Shown here: positions 35,396 through 44,627 of the stretch, one piece after another
How positions within the stretch are numbered: the stretch's first letter is position 1
Layout of the letters: the number at the start of each line of letters is the position of its first letter
Assembly: GCF_001424985.1 (NCBI RefSeq)
Contig: NZ_LMDA01000013.1
Span: 1 to 64,000, forward strand
Reading direction: 5' to 3'
Origin: Rhizobium sp. Root1212
GTDB taxonomy: Bacteria; Pseudomonadota; Alphaproteobacteria; Rhizobiales; Rhizobiaceae
DNA: 64,000 nt
Made by a program: the position numbers and the translations under genes
Notes under the pieces: model-generated
Database searches by the model: none
The model's input: the letters and a program-made list of their open reading frames with translations, nothing else
What the model was told of the DNA's origin: nothing

Positions 35396-35844
35396 TTCGT
35401 TTCCTGCATGCGTGTCTGTTGATAGGGAGGCCCGCGATAGGGCGGGCTGCTCGAGACTCCCGGGTCCCGTCCGTTTGAGATGGAAGGACGGTGCTGAAGT
35501 GGAGCGCGGCGGCAGGAAGTCAATCGTGCCGGCAGCTGAGGAGCCTCCCGAAAAGACGAACGGCGCTCGACCCTTTCGGGGAGCGCCCTTCGAATCCGGT
35601 CAACTACGAACGCGCTGCAGAGCACCACCGCTGCACGCAGTCATTGAATACGTGTGGCGAGCGTTAGATGGAACGCGGCGGCGGGGAGTTCAAGGCCATC
35701 TCGATCATCGATGTTCCGCGGAGGCAGACCGAGACATGTATCGAAAATGCCGCTGCCCTTCAGAGCTTTTTTGCCGGCGAACCGGATCAGCGTACCTTAG
35801 AATTGCGCGGCGACATCGACCAGCCGCCGCGCGTGCCGCGCCGA
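35396..35844. other. Gap of 449 bp with two hairpins
   Basis: GCCCGC/GCGGGC around 35432-35450 and GGCGCTC/GAGCGCC around 35564-35590 are GC-rich hairpins. A plus-strand frame from ATG 35668 (MERGGGEFKAISIIDVPRRQ) runs into the antisense of cspA and is not called, though its first 60 codons look partly coding. Confidence 0.35.
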
Positions 35845-36048
35845 TCAGATCGCGCGAACGTTTTCGGCTTTCGTCTTGCCGGTCTTGCGGTCCTGACCGA
35901 GGTCATAGCTGACCTTGGAACCGTCCCGCAGCGTCACGCCGGAGATCACGCCTGAGACATGGACAAAGACATCCTGTCCGCCATCGTCGGGCGTAATAAA
36001 CCCGAACCCCTTGTCCTGATTGAAAAACTTAACCGTACCTGTCGTCAT
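35845..36048 (-). CDS. cspA: Cold-shock domain protein
   Basis: 67-aa single-domain cold-shock protein binding single-stranded RNA/DNA. RNP1 is KGFGFITP and RNP2 is VFVHVS, preceded by [12 protein letters not shown]. Start 36048 has GAGGA upstream. It is divergent from ligD with 175 bp between. Confidence 0.93.
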   Translation of the reverse strand: MTTGTVKFFNQDKGFGFITPDDGGQDVFVHVSGVISGVTLRDGSKVSYDLGQDRKTGKTKAENVRAI

Positions 36049-36138
36049 GTAATCCTCGTAAGTTGGGCGGCATTGCGCAACACCGAGCATATTGGCCACG
36101 AAAGGCACGCGCAACCAGACATCAGCGGGGGACAGAGC

Positions 36139-36164
36139 GGAACAACAATCCATCGCGCGGGGTT
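36139..36164 (+). promoter_or_regulatory. Candidate EcfG/RpoE2 stress promoter of ligD
   Basis: GGAAC (36139-36143), 18 bases, GTTTC (36162-36166), 60 bp before the ligD start. It has the same spacing as the element before the yidB-like gene. Rhizobial end-joining genes are known to be induced by the general stress sigma factor, which supports the reading. Confidence 0.5.
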
Positions 36165-36223
36165 TCGTCTCGACGCGCCCGGACCTACGAAGGGCGTCGG
36201 CAACGCGAGATGGATCGAGGTCG

Positions 36224-38869
36224 ATGATGGCGGCTGACAAGCTCTCAACCTACAAGAAGAAGCGGGATTTCAAGCAGACGCAGGAGCCGAGCGGCGCGAC
36301 CGCCGTCAAACCATCGGACAAGCTTCGCTTTATCATTCAGAAGCACGATGCCACACGCCTGCATTATGATCTGCGTCTCGAACTCGACGGCGTGTTCAAG
36401 TCCTGGGCGGTAACAAAGGGACCATCGCTTGACCCAAGCGACAAGCGTCTCGCGGTCGAGGTCGAGGATCACCCGCTCGACTATGGCGACTTCGAAGGCA
36501 CCATCCCGAAAGGCCAGTATGGCGGCGGCACGGTGATGCTTTGGGATCGCGGCTACTGGGAGCCGGAAGGCAATAAATCGCCGGAAGAGGCGCTCAAGAA
36601 GGGGGATTTTAAGTTCACGCTGCACGGCAAGCGTCTGCACGGCAGCTTTGTGCTGGTTCGCATGCGAAACGACCGCGACGGCGGCAAACGCACCAACTGG
36701 CTCCTCATCAAACATCACGATGACTATTCGGTCGACGAAAACGGTGCTGCGATCCTGGACGAAAACATGACATCGGTCGCGTCGGCCCGCACGATGGATC
36801 AGATAGCGGCCGGCAAAGGGCGCAAGCCCAAACCGTTCATGATGGCGGATGGCGATGTAGAGGCTGATGCCGTCTGGGACAGCAAGAAGGGTCTGGCAGC
36901 TGACGAGCGCAAAAAAAAGCGGTCTGGCAGAAACGTGGAGACATCGACTGCGATCGACCTGCCCGACTTCATCGCGCCCCAGCTCTGCGAGACGCTGGAG
37001 CGACCGCCCGCCGGCGATAAATGGCTGCACGAGATCAAGTTCGATGGCTATCGCATCCAGATGCGGGTTGCCGACGGCAAGGTCACGTTGAAGACCCGCA
37101 AGGGCCTCGACTGGACCGCCAAGTATCCCGAGATCGCGGACGCTGCCTCGTCGCTTCCGGACTGTATCATCGACGGTGAGATCTGCGCCCTCGACGATAA
37201 CGGTGCTCCGGATTTTGCCGCGCTACAGGCGGCTCTTTCCGAGAGGAACACCCGCAACCTCGTATATTTCGCTTTCGATCTGCTATTCGACGGTGGTGAG
37301 GATTTGCGGGAGAAACTTCTGACAGATCGGAAGTCCCGGTTGCAAGAACTCATCGCTGACGCCCCCGATGATCCGCATCTGCGTTTCGTCGAGCATTTCG
37401 AAACCGGCGGCGATGCGGTCCTGCGTTCTGCCTGCAAGCTATCCCTTGAAGGCATCGTTTCGAAGCAGGCGGATGCGCCCTATCGATCGGGCCGGACCGA
37501 GAGCTGGGCGAAGTCCAAATGCCGCGCCGGCCATGAAGTGGTCATCGGCGGCTATGCCAAAACGAACGGCAAGTTCCGCTCCTTGCTCGTCGGCGTCAAC
37601 CGCGGCGATCATTTCGTTTATGTCGGCCGCGTCGGCACGGGTTATGGCGCGAAGAAGGTCGAGACGCTGCTCCCGAAGCTAAAAGCGGCCGAGACCGACA
37701 AATCGCCCTTCACCGGTATAGGCGCGCCAAAAAAGGAAAAGGAGGTTGTCTGGCTGAAGCCTGAACTCGTCGCCGAGATCGAGTTCGCCGGCTGGACAGC
37801 AGACGGCCTTGTGCGGCAGGCCGCCTTCAAAGGCTTGCGGGAGGATAAGCCGGCGGCCGAGGTCGAGGCCGAGAAGCCGGCTTCGCCTGCAAAGACCGAG
37901 ACGCCCGAGCCCGACGCTGTGATGAAGACAAAACCCAGCCGACGCAAGGGCGCGAAAGCTGAGGTCATGGGCGTGTTCATCTCGAACCCCGACAAGCCGC
38001 TCTGGCCAGACGCCGGTGATGCCGAGCCGGTCACGAAGGAGGATCTAGCCCGCTATCACGAGGCTGTCGGCTACTGGCTCATCGACCATGTGAAAGGCCG
38101 GCCATGTTCGATCATCCGCGCGCCAGACGGTATCGGTGGCGAGCAGTTTTTTCAACGGCACGCCATGCCGGGAACGTCGAACCTCCTCGAACTGGTCAAG
38201 GTGTTTGGGGACAAGAAGCCGTATCTGCAAGTCGACCGGATCGAAGGCCTCGTCGCCATCGCCCAGATCGGCGGCATCGAGCTGCATCCGTGGAACTGCG
38301 AGCCCGGCCAGCCGGAAGTGCCGGGCCGCCTCGTGTTCGACCTCGATCCTGGCCCTGATGTGGAATTTTCCGCAGTGGTGGCCGCCGCGCGCGAAATGCG
38401 CGATCGTCTCGACGATCTCGGCCTCATCAGCTTCTGCAAGACGACCGGCGGCAAGGGACTACACGTCGTGACGCCGCTCGCCGTCAACAAACGCAAGCCG
38501 CTCTCTTGGGCCGAGGCCAAGGGCTTTGCCCATAACGTCTGCCAGGAAATGGCCCGCGACAATCCGGACCTCTACCTGATCAAGATGACCAAGAGTCTGC
38601 GCGGCGGGCGGATTTTCCTGGACTACCTGCGCAACGATCGTATGGCGACCGCCGTCGCGCCCCTGTCGCCGCGCGCGCGGCCGGGCGCCACCGTGTCGAT
38701 GCCGCTGACATGGACGCAGGTGAAATCCGACCTCGAACCGAAGCGGTTCACCCTGCGGTCCGTCCCGGCGCTGCTGGCGAAGACAAGCGCGTGGGAAGAC
38801 TATTGCGACGGACAGCGCCCGCTCGAACAGGCCATCAAGCGGCTCGGTAAGCACAAGGCTGCGGCATGA
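36224..38869 (+). CDS. ligD: Multidomain DNA ligase D (phosphoesterase-ligase-polymerase)
   Basis: 881-aa bacterial NHEJ ligase. The 3'-phosphoesterase domain (about residues 30-190) has [16 protein letters not shown]. The ATP-dependent ligase (about 240-560) has nucleophile Lys272 in EIKFDGYR and [19 protein letters not shown] linker rich in Glu, Pro and Lys follows, then the primase-polymerase domain (about 585-880) with metal Asp pair in VFDLDPGPD and [11 protein letters not shown]. Domain order PE-Lig-Pol is the usual one for rhizobia. It processes, fills and seals Ku-bound ends. ATG 36224 or 36227 follows GAGG. Confidence 0.95.
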   Translation: MMAADKLSTYKKKRDFKQTQEPSGATAVKPSDKLRFIIQKHDATRLHYDLRLELDGVFKSWAVTKGPSLDPSDKRLAVEVEDHPLDYGDFEGTIPKGQYGGGTVMLWDRGYWEPEGNKSPEEALKKGDFKFTLHGKRLHGSFVLVRMRNDRDGGKRTNWLLIKHHDDYSVDENGAAILDENMTSVASARTMDQIAAGKGRKPKPFMMADGDVEADAVWDSKKGLAADERKKKRSGRNVETSTAIDLPDFIAPQLCETLERPPAGDKWLHEIKFDGYRIQMRVADGKVTLKTRKGLDWTAKYPEIADAASSLPDCIIDGEICALDDNGAPDFAALQAALSERNTRNLVYFAFDLLFDGGEDLREKLLTDRKSRLQELIADAPDDPHLRFVEHFETGGDAVLRSACKLSLEGIVSKQADAPYRSGRTESWAKSKCRAGHEVVIGGYAKTNGKFRSLLVGVNRGDHFVYVGRVGTGYGAKKVETLLPKLKAAETDKSPFTGIGAPKKEKEVVWLKPELVAEIEFAGWTADGLVRQAAFKGLREDKPAAEVEAEKPASPAKTETPEPDAVMKTKPSRRKGAKAEVMGVFISNPDKPLWPDAGDAEPVTKEDLARYHEAVGYWLIDHVKGRPCSIIRAPDGIGGEQFFQRHAMPGTSNLLELVKVFGDKKPYLQVDRIEGLVAIAQIGGIELHPWNCEPGQPEVPGRLVFDLDPGPDVEFSAVVAAAREMRDRLDDLGLISFCKTTGGKGLHVVTPLAVNKRKPLSWAEAKGFAHNVCQEMARDNPDLYLIKMTKSLRGGRIFLDYLRNDRMATAVAPLSPRARPGATVSMPLTWTQVKSDLEPKRFTLRSVPALLAKTSAWEDYCDGQRPLEQAIKRLGKHKAAA

Positions 38870-38905
38870 TATTGAACGGCAGGGCGCGGGGACCACATAG
38901 AACGA

Positions 38906-39289
38906 ATGAAGAAGCACGACATACCCATCGAGCACCTCACCCGCATTCGGCGTATCCGCGGCCTGGCGCGGTTGATGGACACGGCGCTCCGCGTTCCCGG
39001 CACGCGGATTTCTCTGGGCGCAGACTCGGTTCTAGGCCTTATCCCGGGCGTCGGTGATTTCGCAGCTGCTGCCATCAGCCTCGTCATCGTCAACGAGGCC
39101 CGCCGCCTTGGCGTTCCGAACGACAAGCTTGTCAAGATGCTCGTCAATGTCGGCTTCGATACGGTTGCGGGAAGCGTGCCGGTGCTCGGCGACGTTTTCG
39201 ACATCTATTTCAAATCCAACCGGCGCAATCTGCAACTGGTGCTCGATCACTTCGGCCTGGACCATGCCGATCTCAACCCCAGGGGATGA
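38906..39289 (+). CDS. DUF4112 protein
   Basis: 127 aa matching DUF4112: RIRGLARLMDTALRVPGTRI, then GADSVLGLIPGVGDFAAAA and VPVLGDVFDIYFKSNRRN. Two weakly hydrophobic Gly-rich segments suggest membrane association. It follows ligD after 36 bp on the same strand and may be cotranscribed. Function unknown; a link to DNA repair is positional only. Confidence 0.85.
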   Translation: MKKHDIPIEHLTRIRRIRGLARLMDTALRVPGTRISLGADSVLGLIPGVGDFAAAAISLVIVNEARRLGVPNDKLVKMLVNVGFDTVAGSVPVLGDVFDIYFKSNRRNLQLVLDHFGLDHADLNPRG

Positions 39290-40348
39290 TCAGCTGCTCT
39301 TTGGAATTGCCGCCATATCGAACACGGCGGCATTGTCCTGGATTTCGCGCAACCCCTTATAGGAGGAATGGCGCAAGTTGCCGTCGTCGGTCCAGCCCCT
39401 GAATTCGATCTCGGCGATCAATGTCGGCTGGGCGAAGACATAGTTTTTGCCCTTTAGCGGGACGACCGGTGTTTTCATTTTGAGTTTGTGGAGCGTCTTG
39501 CGCAGATATTCGGCATCGTTCGTCTTGAACCCGGTCCCGACCGAGCCGACCGACATCCAGCCATCGCCCTTGCGCGCGGCTAGGAGCAGGCTTCCGATCC
39601 CGCCGCGCGCCGATGCGGAATGCTCGTAGCCGACGATCATGAAGCTTTCGCTCTGCACGCACTTGATCTTGATCCAGTCACCGGTGCGGCCGGAGCGATA
39701 GGGTCGGTCACGGTGCTTGGCAACGATACCTTCGAGACCCATTCTGCAGGCGTTTGCCAGGAGCGCGGCTCCGTCCCCATGCACTTCCTCCGAGAGCTGC
39801 ACCGCGCCAACCGTTCCGTCGAGAAAGTCTTCGAGCAGATGCCGGCGAACATCAAGTTCGGTCTTGGTCAGATCGTGGCCGTCGAAATAGAGGAGATCAA
39901 AGGCGAAGAAGATCGCCTCGGTCGACGCGCGCTTGCCGCCGCGCCCACCGAGCGAGCGCTGCAGCGCCCCGAAGTCCGAGCGTCCTTCTTTGTTGAGGAC
40001 CACGGCCTCGCCGTCCAGAATGGCGGTGCCTACGCCAAGCTTGCTGGCAGCTTCGGCAATCCTGGGGAAACGATGGGTCCAGTCGTGGCCGCCGCGGGTG
40101 ATGATCCGCACGCCCTTGGGCGCGATGTGGATTGCCAGGCGGTAGCCGTCCCATTTGAGTTCGTACAGCCAGTCCGGCCCCTCCGGGGACCCCGGCCGCA
40201 GCAGGGCAAGACACGGCTCGACACGATCCGGCATCGGGTCAAAGGGCAGGCTCGGCTGCTCGGGATCGCGCCTGCGAACCGGACGCGACTGAAGCGTCTC
40301 CCGAGATTGGTCGTAAAGGGGGATGGCGGATTGGCGCTTTCGTTTCAT
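39290..40348 (-). CDS. Stand-alone ATP-dependent DNA ligase (LigD ligase-domain type)
   Basis: 352-aa ligase without the phosphoesterase and polymerase parts. Nucleotidyl-transfer motif ELKWDGYR (Lys65), DGEAVVL, FFAFDLLYFDG, GLEGIVAKHRDRPYRSGR and an OB domain with EIEFRGWTDDG. It seals nicks using ATP, probably as a back-up or alternative to LigD in Ku-dependent joining. Third gene of a minus-strand series behind the two ku genes (52 bp gap to ku). The stop directly abuts the DUF4112 stop. Confidence 0.92.
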   Translation of the reverse strand: MKRKRQSAIPLYDQSRETLQSRPVRRRDPEQPSLPFDPMPDRVEPCLALLRPGSPEGPDWLYELKWDGYRLAIHIAPKGVRIITRGGHDWTHRFPRIAEAASKLGVGTAILDGEAVVLNKEGRSDFGALQRSLGGRGGKRASTEAIFFAFDLLYFDGHDLTKTELDVRRHLLEDFLDGTVGAVQLSEEVHGDGAALLANACRMGLEGIVAKHRDRPYRSGRTGDWIKIKCVQSESFMIVGYEHSASARGGIGSLLLAARKGDGWMSVGSVGTGFKTNDAEYLRKTLHKLKMKTPVVPLKGKNYVFAQPTLIAEIEFRGWTDDGNLRHSSYKGLREIQDNAAVFDMAAIPKSS

Positions 40349-40400
40349 CGATGTCCATCACATGGAGAGAGTTCGAACATAGGTGTCTTTCGTGACGATT

Positions 40401-41210
40401 TCAGGATGCGCGTTTGCTTTTGCCACCGGTAGCGAGGCTTTTGCGGAGCGCATCCATGATGTCGATGACATTGCCTGACGGGCGTTCCTCATCCTTGGCC
40501 TTGCCCTTTCGGGACGGCCTCAGCGCTTTCTTCTTTTTGGCGATGATGTCGAGCAGGGCGTCCTGCACCGGATCGGAGACCATATCCGGTGACCATTCCT
40601 TCGTGTGCTGCTTGATGAACTTCTGCACCAGAGGAATGAGCTCGGGGTCTGCCTTGTCGTCGATCGCCTCGAAATAGGATCCCTCCGGCCGAACCTCGTC
40701 GCCGAAACGCAGCGTCCACAGCACGATGCCTTCGCCGCGCGGTTCGAGGACGACAGCCCGCTCGCGCCGGCCGATCACCAGCTTGGAGACGCCAAAAACC
40801 GCGCCGGCCGCCATGGCATCGCGAATGACGGCGAAAGCCTCGTGGCCGACTGGATCCTCCGGCACAAGGTAGTGCGGTTTTTCGAGATAGACCCATTCGA
40901 TGCTGTCGCGCGGAACGAACTTCTCGATATCGATCGTCTTGACCGTATCGAGGGCGACCGCGTCCAGTTCGTCGTCGGTGAGAAGCACATAGTCGTTCTC
41001 GCCGCGGGCATAGCCCTTCATCTCGTCTTCACTTTTAACGGGCTTGCGCGTGACCGCATCCACATATTGCGAGACGACCCGATTGCCGGTCGCTCTGTTG
41101 AGGGTATGAAACCGGACCTTCTCGCTTTCGGACGTCGCCGGGGACATCGAGACCGGGCACGTCACGAGCGAGAGCTTGAGGTATCCTTTCCAGTAGGGAC
41201 GAGGCGCCAT
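40401..41210 (-). CDS. ku: Ku end-binding protein, copy 1
   Basis: 269-aa bacterial Ku, the ring-forming NHEJ end binder. It has YWKGYLKLSLVTCPV at the start, the core FHTLNRATGNRV, IEWVYLEKPHYLVPED, and a basic tail (KKKKALRPSRKGKAKDEE). The Lys-rich C-terminus is the part that recruits LigD in other species. ATG 41210 has GAGGAG upstream and lies 11 bp after the other ku gene, so both are in one transcript. Confidence 0.94.
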   Translation of the reverse strand: MAPRPYWKGYLKLSLVTCPVSMSPATSESEKVRFHTLNRATGNRVVSQYVDAVTRKPVKSEDEMKGYARGENDYVLLTDDELDAVALDTVKTIDIEKFVPRDSIEWVYLEKPHYLVPEDPVGHEAFAVIRDAMAAGAVFGVSKLVIGRRERAVVLEPRGEGIVLWTLRFGDEVRPEGSYFEAIDDKADPELIPLVQKFIKQHTKEWSPDMVSDPVQDALLDIIAKKKKALRPSRKGKAKDEERPSGNVIDIMDALRKSLATGGKSKRAS

Positions 41211-41221
41211 TGTCGTTCTCC

Positions 41222-42124
41222 TCAACTAGCTTTACGGTGCGCAGCTGCGGCGCTCAATTTTGATGCCCCTGTACGCGCTGCCGGCTTCCTGTCGGCACCC
41301 TTGTTGGCGTTCGCCGCCGAACGCTTCGGCTCGTCGTTACTCGCCTTCAACATCTTGGCGCTTTCGCGCAGTGCCGCGAGCAGATCGTCCGGTTTCGAGA
41401 CCTTGACCTCCTTGCGCTTCGGCAGCGCCTTGCCCTCGATCTTCGCTTTCACCAGTTCTGCAACGGCCGCTTCGTAGCGATCGTCGAACGCTGCGGGATC
41501 GAACGAGCCCTTTTTCGTCGCGATAATGTGCTTGGCGAGATCCAGCATCTCACCCTTGATGCGCAGTTTCGGAATCTCTTCGAATGCTTTTTCCGACGAC
41601 CGGACCTCATAGTCATATTGCATCGTCGTGGCGATCAGCCCTTTGCCATGCGTGCGGATCAGCACCGTGCGCATGCGGCGGAAGAGGACCGTGTGAGCGA
41701 CCGCGGCGACCTGGGACCTTTCCATGGCATCGCGCAACGCCGTGAACGCATCGGAAGAGACGCGGTCTGTCGGGACGAGATAATAGGGCTTGTCGAAATA
41801 AACGTCGTCGACATCGGAGCATGGGATGAAGGCCTCGACGGTGAGCGTCTTGTCGCTCTCCGGTATCGTGGCCGCGACCTCCTCGGGATCGACCATGATG
41901 TATTGGCCGTTCTCGATCTCGAATCCCTTGGTCTGATCCTCCCGTTCGACCTCCTTGCCCGTGTCGCTGTCGACAAAGACACGGTTCACGCGGTTGCCGG
42001 TCTTCTTGTTGATCGTGTGGAACGAGATGCGCTCGGACGTGCTGGCGGCCGTATAAAGACCGACGCCGCATGCAACCTCGCCGAATTTGATGAAGCCCTT
42101 CCACTGGGCACGCTGACCGGCCAT
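41222..42124 (-). CDS. ku: Ku end-binding protein, copy 2
   Basis: 300-aa Ku paralogue, only moderately like the neighbour: AQWKGFIKFGEVACGVGLYT, SFHTINKKTGNRVNRVF, VYFDKPYYLVPTDRV, LAKHIIATKKGSFDP. It has a longer basic, Ala-rich tail (DEPKRSAANANKGADRKPAA). Two adjacent different Ku proteins suggest a heterodimer, as reported for Sinorhizobium. ATG 42124 has GGGAG upstream. First gene of the ku-ku-ligase operon and divergent from 42330. Confidence 0.94.
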   Translation of the reverse strand: MAGQRAQWKGFIKFGEVACGVGLYTAASTSERISFHTINKKTGNRVNRVFVDSDTGKEVEREDQTKGFEIENGQYIMVDPEEVAATIPESDKTLTVEAFIPCSDVDDVYFDKPYYLVPTDRVSSDAFTALRDAMERSQVAAVAHTVLFRRMRTVLIRTHGKGLIATTMQYDYEVRSSEKAFEEIPKLRIKGEMLDLAKHIIATKKGSFDPAAFDDRYEAAVAELVKAKIEGKALPKRKEVKVSKPDDLLAALRESAKMLKASNDEPKRSAANANKGADRKPAARTGASKLSAAAAHRKAS

Positions 42125-42329
42125 CTCGAAACTCCCGACTCGACGCAACCAAAGCGAGTCAAGCGAACCACTTGCGACTTTGTTCCAGTTCAAAAATGAA
42201 TCAAAAATCAAGCGCTTAGGCTGCGCCCCCCTTCGACTATTGCGAGCCTGGAATATGTACTTGATTCACTGCATCTTTTTCGCCGCGTCATGCGTTCTTC
42301 CGAAACCGTAACCGAAAGGAAGAAAAGTC

Positions 42330-42512
42330 ATGACGAAGCGTGAGACCATCGATACGGGAACCGGCAAGCGCTATGTCCGCCGGGACGAGAAGGGCCAGTT
42401 TAAGGAAAGTGTCGATGTCAGCCGTTCCCTGTCGGCCGACCGTCGGCATAAGGCTAAGGCGGAGGCCAAGCCCGGCGAAGGCGACCGCGGTGACCGGCAT
42501 ATGAAGCACTGA
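42330..42512 (+). CDS. Small basic rhizobial protein
   Basis: 60 aa, highly charged: MTKRETIDTGTGKRYVRRDE and SADRRHKAKAEAKPGEGDRG. It is of the disordered, stress-protein type common in rhizobia. AAAGGAAG precedes ATG 42330. It opens the plus-strand pair with the HARP-like gene 37 bp downstream, divergent from the ku operon. Confidence 0.65.
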   Translation: MTKRETIDTGTGKRYVRRDEKGQFKESVDVSRSLSADRRHKAKAEAKPGEGDRGDRHMKH

Positions 42513-42549
42513 GGAGCGGACTGTCCGTCCCTCCTTCACAGGTGAAGAT

Positions 42550-43431
42550 ATGGTCGACGATATCGAACCTGACGATGAAATCGGTGATGGCGGCGAGCGC
42601 GCCGCCGTCGCATTTCCGTTCGATCGGATGACAGTGCAGCGGTTTCGCGAGACGTTTCCGCGCGCCCGTTGGAGCGACCGGCGAAAAGCGTGGATCGTTC
42701 CTGGTAAGACCGCCGGCCGGCGCATTGATCGCTGGCTGGCCAACGAGCAATCTCGCGTCGATCCCTATGCCGAAGCCAAGGGCAGGGACGCCTTCGCCTT
42801 CGAGCCGATTCTTAGTTCTTATCTCCTGGTCGACAAGGACGGCTTTCGCATCAGGACGCCGTATTCTCGCGCGCTGGTTGACGAAATCCGGCAGGTGCCG
42901 TTCGCCCGCTGGGATGGGGATCACAAGGTCTGGCGCGTGCCATTTGCGTCCTATGACGACCTGGTCGAGCACTGGGAGGTGATCGAGGCCGAGGCGCGCC
43001 GTTGCGAGCCGGGCGAACGCCGCAAGCGCGCCGAGGCCCGAAAAGGCACCGAGGATGAACGGAAGGCCCGTCGGCGTACTGCTGAGCGCCGGCGACGACG
43101 CATACCGCTTCCAGCCAGCGGGCTCCCGCCGCTGGACCGGGCTGTTGCCACACTGGCATACGGTATCGTCGTTGTTACGGAGATAACCGGCGAGGTCGCC
43201 GATGGCGAGGGTATTGCAGATCTCTATCCAACTATCTCAGAGGACCAAGTATGGGGCCTATGGCGAACGCCGACGCTCGAGGAACTGGTGCACACTTGGC
43301 CATCGCGCAGAGAGCCGGCGAAAGAGGAGCGTCGGCGTGGGTGGTGGCTGCCGACCCTTGAGGAGTTGCGCGAAGCGCGGCGGACGGCACGGGCGCGCGA
43401 GCGCCGGCGCGTGCAACGGGCTTCGGCCTGA
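42550..43431 (+). CDS. Protein with two HARP-like repeats, next to the ku operon
   Basis: 293 aa, not a family I can name. Two similar stretches are visible: residues about 20-63 (FPFDRMTVQRFRETFPRARW, then DRRKAWIVP) and 99-142 (FRIRTPYSRALVDEIRQVPF, then ARWDGDHKVWRVPFASYDDL). The pattern of Phe/Ile-rich strand, RxxFPxARW and KxWxVP resembles the HARP motif of SMARCAL1-type annealing helicases, which anneals single strands at forks. The rest is very Arg/Glu-rich (RKARRRTAERRRRRIPLP), likely nucleic-acid binding. There is no helicase domain. Position suggests a part in end joining or fork handling; this is inference. Confidence 0.6.
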   Translation: MVDDIEPDDEIGDGGERAAVAFPFDRMTVQRFRETFPRARWSDRRKAWIVPGKTAGRRIDRWLANEQSRVDPYAEAKGRDAFAFEPILSSYLLVDKDGFRIRTPYSRALVDEIRQVPFARWDGDHKVWRVPFASYDDLVEHWEVIEAEARRCEPGERRKRAEARKGTEDERKARRRTAERRRRRIPLPASGLPPLDRAVATLAYGIVVVTEITGEVADGEGIADLYPTISEDQVWGLWRTPTLEELVHTWPSRREPAKEERRRGWWLPTLEELREARRTARARERRRVQRASA

Positions 43432-43433
43432 TA

Positions 43434-44216
43434 TCATTCCTTCGGCGGCTCGATCTCGATCATGACAGGTGCGTGGTCGCTGGTGTGCTCCCAACCTCGC
43501 GGCCGGCGTCGCACGGTCGCCGACAGCAGCCAGGAGGCGACAACGGGACTGAGGAGGAAATGGTCGATGCGCAGGCCCGCATCACGTTCGAAGGAATTGC
43601 GCCAATATTTCCAGAACGTGTAGATCCGCTCATCCGGATGCAGATGGCGGATCGCATCCGTCCAGCCCTGCGACACAAGGTCGGCATAGGCTTTGCGAAC
43701 CTCCGGGCGAAACAGCGCATCGTCCCGCCAGCGCTCGGGTGCATAGACGTCGAGATCCGTCGGCATGACGTTGTAATCGCCCACGAGCAGGACGGGTATG
43801 TCGAGTTCGACGAGCTCAGCGGCATAGGCGTGGAGCCGTTGGAACCAGCGAAGCTTGTAGTCGAATTTCGGGCCGGGCGCGGGATTTCCGTTCGGAAGGT
43901 AGAGGCAGCCGATCAGCATGCCGTCGATGGCTGCCTCGATATAGCGGCTATGGGTGTCGTCGGTATCGCCCGGCAGGCCACGGCGCGTCAGGAGAGGCAC
44001 AAGACCCTTGGCGAGGATCGCGACGCCATTCCAGCTTTTCTGGCCATGCCAGACTGCGCCATAGCCCGCGCGCTCCAATTCCGCGCGGGGGAACCGATTG
44101 TTCGGTGATTTCAGTTCCTGAAGGCAGACCACGTCAGGAGAGTCTTCCTCAAGCCATCGCAGAAGTACGGCGAGGCGCCCGTTGACCCCGTTGACATTGT
44201 ACGTCGCGATTTTCAT
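43434..44216 (-). CDS. xthA: Exonuclease III family AP endonuclease
   Basis: 260-aa ExoIII/APE enzyme cutting at abasic sites and trimming 3' ends. Motifs: MKIATYNVNGVNGR, CLQELKSPNN with the metal Glu, GDYNVMPTDLDVY, RIDHFLLSP and TSDHAPVMIEI with the catalytic His. Full length. Its stop meets the stop of the HARP-like gene (convergent). A hypothetical small gene lies 45 bp upstream on the same strand. Confidence 0.93.
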   Translation of the reverse strand: MKIATYNVNGVNGRLAVLLRWLEEDSPDVVCLQELKSPNNRFPRAELERAGYGAVWHGQKSWNGVAILAKGLVPLLTRRGLPGDTDDTHSRYIEAAIDGMLIGCLYLPNGNPAPGPKFDYKLRWFQRLHAYAAELVELDIPVLLVGDYNVMPTDLDVYAPERWRDDALFRPEVRKAYADLVSQGWTDAIRHLHPDERIYTFWKYWRNSFERDAGLRIDHFLLSPVVASWLLSATVRRRPRGWEHTSDHAPVMIEIEPPKE

Positions 44217-44261
44217 CGTTCCTCATTCCGTTCGCAACAGCGTGGTCCACTTCAACGACCG

Positions 44262-44519
44262 TTAGAACGGTGCCAGCGAGAATCCGGTGCGCGGGCGAGC
44301 CTCGACCGCGTCGTCTGCAGGATCGGGATCCTCCTGATAGGCCCTTGCCTGTCGATCGGTAACGCGTTTGATCGCCGCAAATGTCACCTCGGGCGACCAA
44401 CCGGCGGTGACGGCCTGGTCGACAAGCTCGCGCACCGCGCCGTCGATCGCGTGCTCGCATTCCAGCGTGACGTCCGGGTCGTTGATCGGCTGTTGCGGCG
44501 GAGAAATTCGAACATGCAT
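44262..44519 (-). CDS. Small acidic protein, unknown
   Basis: 85 aa: MHVRISPPQQPINDPDVTLE then REVVDQAV-like helix (VRELVDQAVTAGWSPEVTFA) and a tail FSLAPF. It looks like short rhizobial proteins often near DNA-repair or stress genes. AGGAGG precedes ATG 44519. Probably cotranscribed with xthA; no known function. Confidence 0.65.
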   Translation of the reverse strand: MHVRISPPQQPINDPDVTLECEHAIDGAVRELVDQAVTAGWSPEVTFAAIKRVTDRQARAYQEDPDPADDAVEARPRTGFSLAPF

Positions 44520-44541
44520 AGCGGACCTCCTGCATGGTTCC

Positions 44542-44571
44542 AAAAAGACGCCCCGCTACCGTAGCGGGGCG
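44542..44571 (-). terminator. Rho-independent terminator of the methyltransferase-like gene
   Basis: On the minus strand, CGCCCCGCTA, loop CGG, TAGCGGGGCG, then TCTTTTT: a perfect 10-bp GC-rich stem and T run, 57 bp behind the stop at 44628. Confidence 0.85.
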
Positions 44572-44627
44572 ACGAACCAATATCGTGTGCCGGAGAAATG
44601 CGGGGAGCGGCGGATTCGTTCCGCCCG

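Noticed and set aside
39620-40432. 270-codon plus-strand frame opposite the stand-alone ligase
   Set aside because: Antisense of a gene with intact nucleotidyl-transferase motifs.
42181-42199. GGAAC and GGTTC pair before the second ku gene, considered as an EcfG promoter
   Set aside because: The spacing to the next GTT is only about 13 bases, too short for the GGAAC-N18/19-TT pattern.
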